From: Hemerocallis citrina
Taxonomy: Eukaryota > Streptophyta > Magnoliopsida > Asparagales > Asphodelaceae
NCBI GenBank assembly: GCA_017893485.1
Contig: CM030367.1
Coordinates: forward strand, 91,163,121-91,227,120
Length of the DNA stretch: 64,000 bases
Direction: 5' to 3'
Within the stretch, counting starts at the first letter, position 1. Each line of letters begins with the position of its first letter. The notes beneath the pieces were generated by a model. It did no database searches. It saw only the letters and a list, made by a program, of their open reading frames with translations, and was not told the DNA's origin. Positions 59,860-64,000 of this stretch are shown here, piece after piece. The translations under genes and the position numbers were made by a program.

Positions 59860-61015
59860 AGACGAAGCACTCAGTCTAGATAGTACATCTCGACGACACT
59901 GAAGTTGACGAGTGGGGCTCTCGTCAACTGTAGGTCACTATTTGTAGTACAAATAGGTGGCAGCCTCTCCAATCAATCAGTTGTGTATGGTTCCCATATG
60001 ACGAACTCCTTTCACAACATATTTAGCTCGTCTCTATAGTAAGTGACCACCCCATGTGGATTATCTCCCCACGTGTGTTCCCCAGCCCAGTACACCCTAA
60101 TGGGGCCATCACAGCATTCACTGCATCTATCAACCACCCTTGTGACTGCTGACTTATACGTGGTTGTCCAATATGCAAGTGCTCCCAACACCAGACCTGT
60201 AGTATTAACATCAGACCTGTCATCTCCTTCACATTCAATGCTCCATTACACCAACTCTTGTACAAAGAGGTTAATGCAGCACTACCCCGGTTGTACTGTC
60301 TAACTCGACTAAGATCAGCGATCAACGGTAAATACATGTTAGGCATAACATCTCCTGTCGAGTTGGGGAAGATGACACCTCCAAATAGTGTCATCAGATA
60401 GGCTCGGGTGTAGCACTAAACATGATACTCTGACGTATTATTGTTTAAGAAGTGCTTGAATGTATTCTTGAATCAACTCGATTGTATAGACACTTCATCA
60501 AATGTAGTCTCATCTGGCTCAACACCAAGGAAATCTACCACAAGTACCTCATTATCAAATGCCATGGTTCCCGTGATGGCGAGCCACTCAATCAGAAGTC
60601 CTGAGATAACCGCGATATCCTAAAGTGTCACGGTCATCTCCCCTACCGGGAGATGGAATGAATGAGTCTCTGACCTCCATCGTTCAATAAGAGCTGTAAG
60701 TAGATGACGATCAATCTTCATCTTCCCTATCAATCCTAGTTCGTAGAAACCGACATCGACTAGGAGCTTGTGTGTCATTGGGTGTATTGGCAACATCTCA
60801 TGCGTACAGAAACTACACTCCCTGGATGTACCGTCACACACCCACTGAGATCTATGTGTTTGTTGCAACAAAGAAGAACTAGGGGTTGCAACATCAACAG
60901 ACGAAGAAGATCCATCGCCTCGGCCACCCCAGATTTGGGCATCCCTGTCCATGACCACTATTACTAGGTCCTTCATCGGTAGCCTACATAAATATGTATC
61001 ATGTTTGTTCAACAC
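59860..61015 (-). pseudogene. Plant mobile domain (PMD / MAIN-like) protein, decayed
   Basis: From 61015 leftwards the frame gives MLPIHPMTHKLLVDVGFYEL, then LLTALIERWRSETHSFHLPV and GEMTVTL, the N-terminal half of the PMD fold. The same frame passes a stop and continues with VLVDFLGVEPDE, another stop, then MTLFGGVIFPNSTGD, LPLIADLSRVRQYNRGSAAL, LYKSWCNGA and VWCWEHLHIGQP, the C-terminal half. At least three stops break it, unless undetected introns remove some. PMD proteins have no catalytic site visible here; plant MAIN-type relatives act in the nucleus in silencing and meristem upkeep. A possible upstream exon (MVRTMGADARPR, about 61100-61060) ends at a GTAAGT donor but joins out of frame. 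Confidence 0.75.
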
Positions 61016-61873
61016 TGCATAGGAACAAATATATTATTTAAACGACAAAATTCATACTACTTACTCGGGGCCTAGCATCCGCTCCCATCGTCCGTACCAT
61101 TTTTTCAATTAATACCTTGCAAAAAATTATAAAAAATATTGGACAATTAGCGAATAAATAAATAATACATTTTATGGCACAAATTAGACATCAAAGATTT
61201 CCAATATAAACGAACAAAACATAACATGAAAGTTAATTTTTTTGGATCCTAATTGTACAAACAAACATCACAATCATCTCCTTATTTGGCACGAAGTCAT
61301 CACATTACACGACAATTTCAACTTCTACGTTATCACATCACAATCATCACTTTACAAAAAAAAAATTCACAATTATATTGCAAATATTTCTCTGGTCCTA
61401 TAACTAATCACTAACATAATAAGTACCAAATTTGGAGATCTATGTGCCTAGAAACAATCAACACTAAATAAGAAGAGACGTTTAAATTTTAAGCATATTT
61501 TCAACAACAAATCAAATAACGATAACCTACAGCATGAATGAAACATTACTAGTAGTAAATATGACTCATGCTTCTTTAAGGTTTCGTTTTTGGAAGATGG
61601 ATATGGAGCTTTCACTATTTGGAAGAATGTGAGAATATCTAGTAAACTGAATTTTGAAAATATTTTAAAACAGAAAATACTATTTCCATTAGCGACCATC
61701 ATACTATAGAGATCGTTAATGAGAATAGCGGCCACTGCTAAAGTAGCCTACAAAAGCTTTGGAAATTGGTCCATAATCGCAAATATTTTAAAAAATTGGA
61801 AAATTCATTGCTTTACCTTGAAACCCTCGATCCTCACTTCACTTTCTCATCATCTTCCTCTCCCCATCTAAAA

Positions 61874-62608
61874 ATGTCCCTTAAAAAACTGATTCCATCC
61901 AAGCGTCTTCTCCTAAGAATCAAGGTGCCATTTTTTATTCATCTTCCAAAAACTCTTTCACATTTCCTTTTCCTTTAATCACTAAAGATTTCTTCTTCGA
62001 TTAGGGCTTGAATTTGGTCAGGAATTACAGTGCAGCTGCTCCTAAGGGGACTTCAATCGATGGAATCAAAGATATCATCGCCGTTGCTTCTGGAAAAGGC
62101 GGCGTCGGCAAGTCCACAACTGCAGGTTTCTCATTTTCGATATTTCCTATTATTTTTTTTAGTAAAAGCAAGATTTTTTCTTGTTAAAGTTCAAATCTTT
62201 TATGAAGTAGTGAAAATTCGAACTTAATAGAAAATACCCATTGACTGCGGAACCTAATTGCAAAAAACCCAGAAATGAATATACACCAGGAATTTGTATG
62301 ATTACGATCTTTGAAGACAATGGTATGAATTCTACTGCAAGTCAAGAACGTGTTTATGATCTATTTAATAGAATCAACTGTTCTGTAATTATGTGGATAC
62401 GAGAAATTTTAGTTTAAGGATGGAATGGCACCTGCACGAGAATACTTATTGCTCTATTGTCTTTCATTTTACCTCTTTTATGTAGTTAATCTGGCCGTTG
62501 CACTTGCTAAAACAAGTCAATTGAAGGTGGGGTTGTTGGATGCCGATATATATGGGCCGTCTATTCCTACCATGATGAAGCTCCATGAAAAACCTGAAGT
62601 TACTGAAG
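61874..62608 (+). CDS. INDH: Mitochondrial Mrp/NBP35-family P-loop Fe-S ATPase (INDH-like), first three exons
   Basis: Exon 1 is 61874-61924 (17 codons, donor AAG/GTGCCA). Exon 2 is 62005-62125 (acceptor TTAG/GGC, donor GCAG/GTTTC). Exon 3 is 62486-62608 (acceptor TGTAG/TTAAT, donor GAAG/GTGTGT). Phases 0 and 1 join cleanly. The predicted start is basic and amphipathic ([12 protein letters not shown], then NYSAAAPKG), fitting a mitochondrial presequence. It is followed by [16 protein letters not shown], the deviant Walker A motif of Mrp/NBP35 ATPases, and [17 protein letters not shown]. In the family, INDH/NUBPL inserts Fe-S clusters into respiratory complex I. There is no N-terminal DUF59 domain, which argues against chloroplast HCF101. 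The C-terminal exons (CxxC cluster site) lie outside the window. The ATG is only about 75 bp from the TIR element. Confidence 0.85.
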
Positions 62609-64000
62609 GTGTGTATGTGTGTGTGTTTTTTTTTTTTTTTTTTTTTTTTGTTTTTTTCTTCTCGTTAATCCTGTGATAAGCGATATATTCTTATGCATTT
62701 TTCCGGTATTTGTGTTGATGTGGTGGTTAGTATCATAACCTGATAATACAACTTTTTACTTGATTTGACATTCTACATTTTGAAATGTGCATGTAAATCA
62801 TTCGAGGACTTGTTTGAGATGGCATTTGTGTTGCAAAGAGGAGATATCCGGAATTTGATAGTAAATTGAAATAATAATTTGAACCAGAAATTAGGATGCG
62901 TGATATCTTATCTTACATTATCCTATGATCTAATATATGTGAACTGAGATTTTTCTACTTGTTCAAATGGCCCAGGTAATATGAAGAATGTGAAGGGTCT
63001 GATATCATGTCAATTTTTATTTAAGGGCTCAAAAATGTAAGATGTGTTACTAATTTAATTAGTAAAGTCAACAACATAAAGAAATTTAGGTTACCAAAGC
63101 TGAGAGTAGCATGCTGCCAAAGGAAATCATAAAAGTTCTCTCTTCTCGCCCAGATTATCACATTAACTTGGTGGATTTGCTGAAGGCTAATTCTTTACAT
63201 TAATAACACCATTAATTTTTACACCTTTCTTTTTTGCTTTTAAAGATAGTGGTTATTAGTTATTATGGTATATAAGAAATATAACATGTTTGTTGTTTTT
63301 AAACTGGATTGTTAGCACAGGGTGAAGGGATAGAATTTTCTAAATTTTAGTCTATCAATATTATCCTCATTATCGGAGACTTTCATATTCCAATGATTTT
63401 GCTAAGGAAAAGAATTCTAAACTGAGTGGCTCTACATAAACAACACTGACTAAATTCTTATGACTTTCTGCCAACCTCATGTTAACATCTTCCTTTGGTG
63501 CTCATTGAAGACTATCTACCTATGAAGTACGGACTCTTCACGGAGGCGCTCGCACTCGGGTCGGGCTCGTATCTGACACGGGCACGGCTGAGTGCGGTGG
63601 GGAGCATGTCCCATTAATTTAAATTAAAATAATAAAATGGGGTGTGGCTGAGTGCGGTATTGAGTGCGGTGTGGCACAGGTCTCGGTTTTTTAGTGCGGG
63701 TTTGGGTATCATTTGACCCAAACCCCGAAACTCATTTCAATAAAATATCACCAAATTCCTAAATCCCTAAATCTTCTATTTATCTTCAGATCTCATTTTC
63801 TAACTAAGTTGTGCTATGTTATATGTTAGATCTTATGACTATGTTAGACTTGTTAGTGTTTTATAACAATGTTTAGAGTTTTATAACTATGTTATGCTAT
63901 ATTGTAATTTTGAATCTCTTGGTTAATGAATGATGAATGACAGTGATTTTGATTTTTTATAAAAAATATAAATATTAAAAAACATATAATTATATAAAAT
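62609..64000 (+). other. Third intron of the INDH-like gene (open at window end)
   Basis: At least 1.39 kb; no further INDH coding block was seen. It begins with (GT)n and a T-run (62621-62650). 63530-63720 is a GC-rich patch with GGCTGAGTGCGGT twice (63587, 63647) and GTCGGGCTCG / CACGGGCACGG words, probably a short repeat-derived insert. The rest is AT-rich. Confidence 0.6.

Larger units (their letters stand above)
59083..61798 (-). mobile_element. TIR DNA transposon (MULE-like?) carrying a PMD gene
   Basis: About 165 bp at the left (59090-59258) is the inverted counterpart of 61633-61790. Matches include ATATTTGC(A/G)ATTATGG(T/A)CCA, GGCTACTT, CGCTAATGGGAATA and TTTTAAAATATTTTCAAA(A)TTCAGTTTACTA. 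The sole recognisable gene inside is a plant mobile domain protein on the minus strand. PMD genes are known cargo of MULE-like and gypsy elements, which suggests Mutator, but no transposase was found and exact ends and a 9-bp duplication could not be fixed. Confidence 0.65.

Noticed and set aside
61874..62608. Chloroplast HCF101 as identity of the host gene
   Set aside because: No DUF59 domain precedes the Walker A motif and the N-terminus fits a mitochondrial presequence; INDH fits better, though the C-terminal exons are not visible.
62425..62676. An ATG-started frame across INDH exon 3
   Set aside because: The part before 62486 is intron sequence; splice phases link exon 3 to exon 2.

Overview
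The window is plant nuclear DNA dominated by LTR retrotransposons. The evidence is Athila, Tat and Tekay/Del-type Ty3/gypsy elements, a Ty1/copia-type solo LTR, a LINE-like insert, a MITE-like hairpin, a plant mobile domain (PMD) gene inside a TIR element, and one intron-containing host gene at the right edge. No species can be named from the sequence alone. Only the last ~2.1 kb look like host gene space.

Layout. 1-6429: decayed minus-strand Tat element (gag, PR, RT, RNase H, second RNase H, integrase tail) with its 5' LTR at 5934-6429. 6496-7042: MITE-like inverted repeat between microsatellites. 7611-9386: LINE-like insert with a perfect 17-bp target duplication. 9552-11800: 7-bp repeats, a Tat LTR scrap, two LTR heads (one split by a Helitron/MITE-like insert) and a 117-bp tandem repeat. 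12516-26348: 3' part of a second Tat element carrying a broken antisense gene (minus strand, one intron, own TATA box). That gene is split by a very young, apparently intact Athila element (13486-23489; LTRs 1644 bp each with 4 differences; one 1857-aa gag-pol frame).

26349-58572: a nested stack. A ~600-bp Tat LTR is split by a ~3.3-kb Tekay-type LTR (A2). A2 holds two inserts. The first is another Tekay-type solo LTR (A, 28358-41794), which contains a 3.3-kb solo LTR (B) and a three-LTR TRIM-like array, itself holding a truncated B-family element. The second is a copia-type solo LTR (42483-57365) split by a 13.5-kb Tekay chromovirus (A3, 43745-57238), which in turn carries a complete 1.23-kb TRIM in its gag gene. 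5-bp target duplications support most layers.

58573-64000: unassigned DNA; a TIR element (about 59083-61798) with a decayed PMD gene; then, about 75 bp beyond it, the first three exons of a mitochondrial-type Mrp/NBP35-family P-loop ATPase (INDH-like), whose later exons lie outside the window.

The most unusual signal is a 10-bp palindrome, CAGTCGACTG. It occurs 16 times exactly in the young Athila, nearly always in pairs 19-21 bp apart, in the LTRs and in the coding segments between protein domains, read in different frames. A related palindrome set with 32/41/32-bp spacing lies in three Tekay LTRs.
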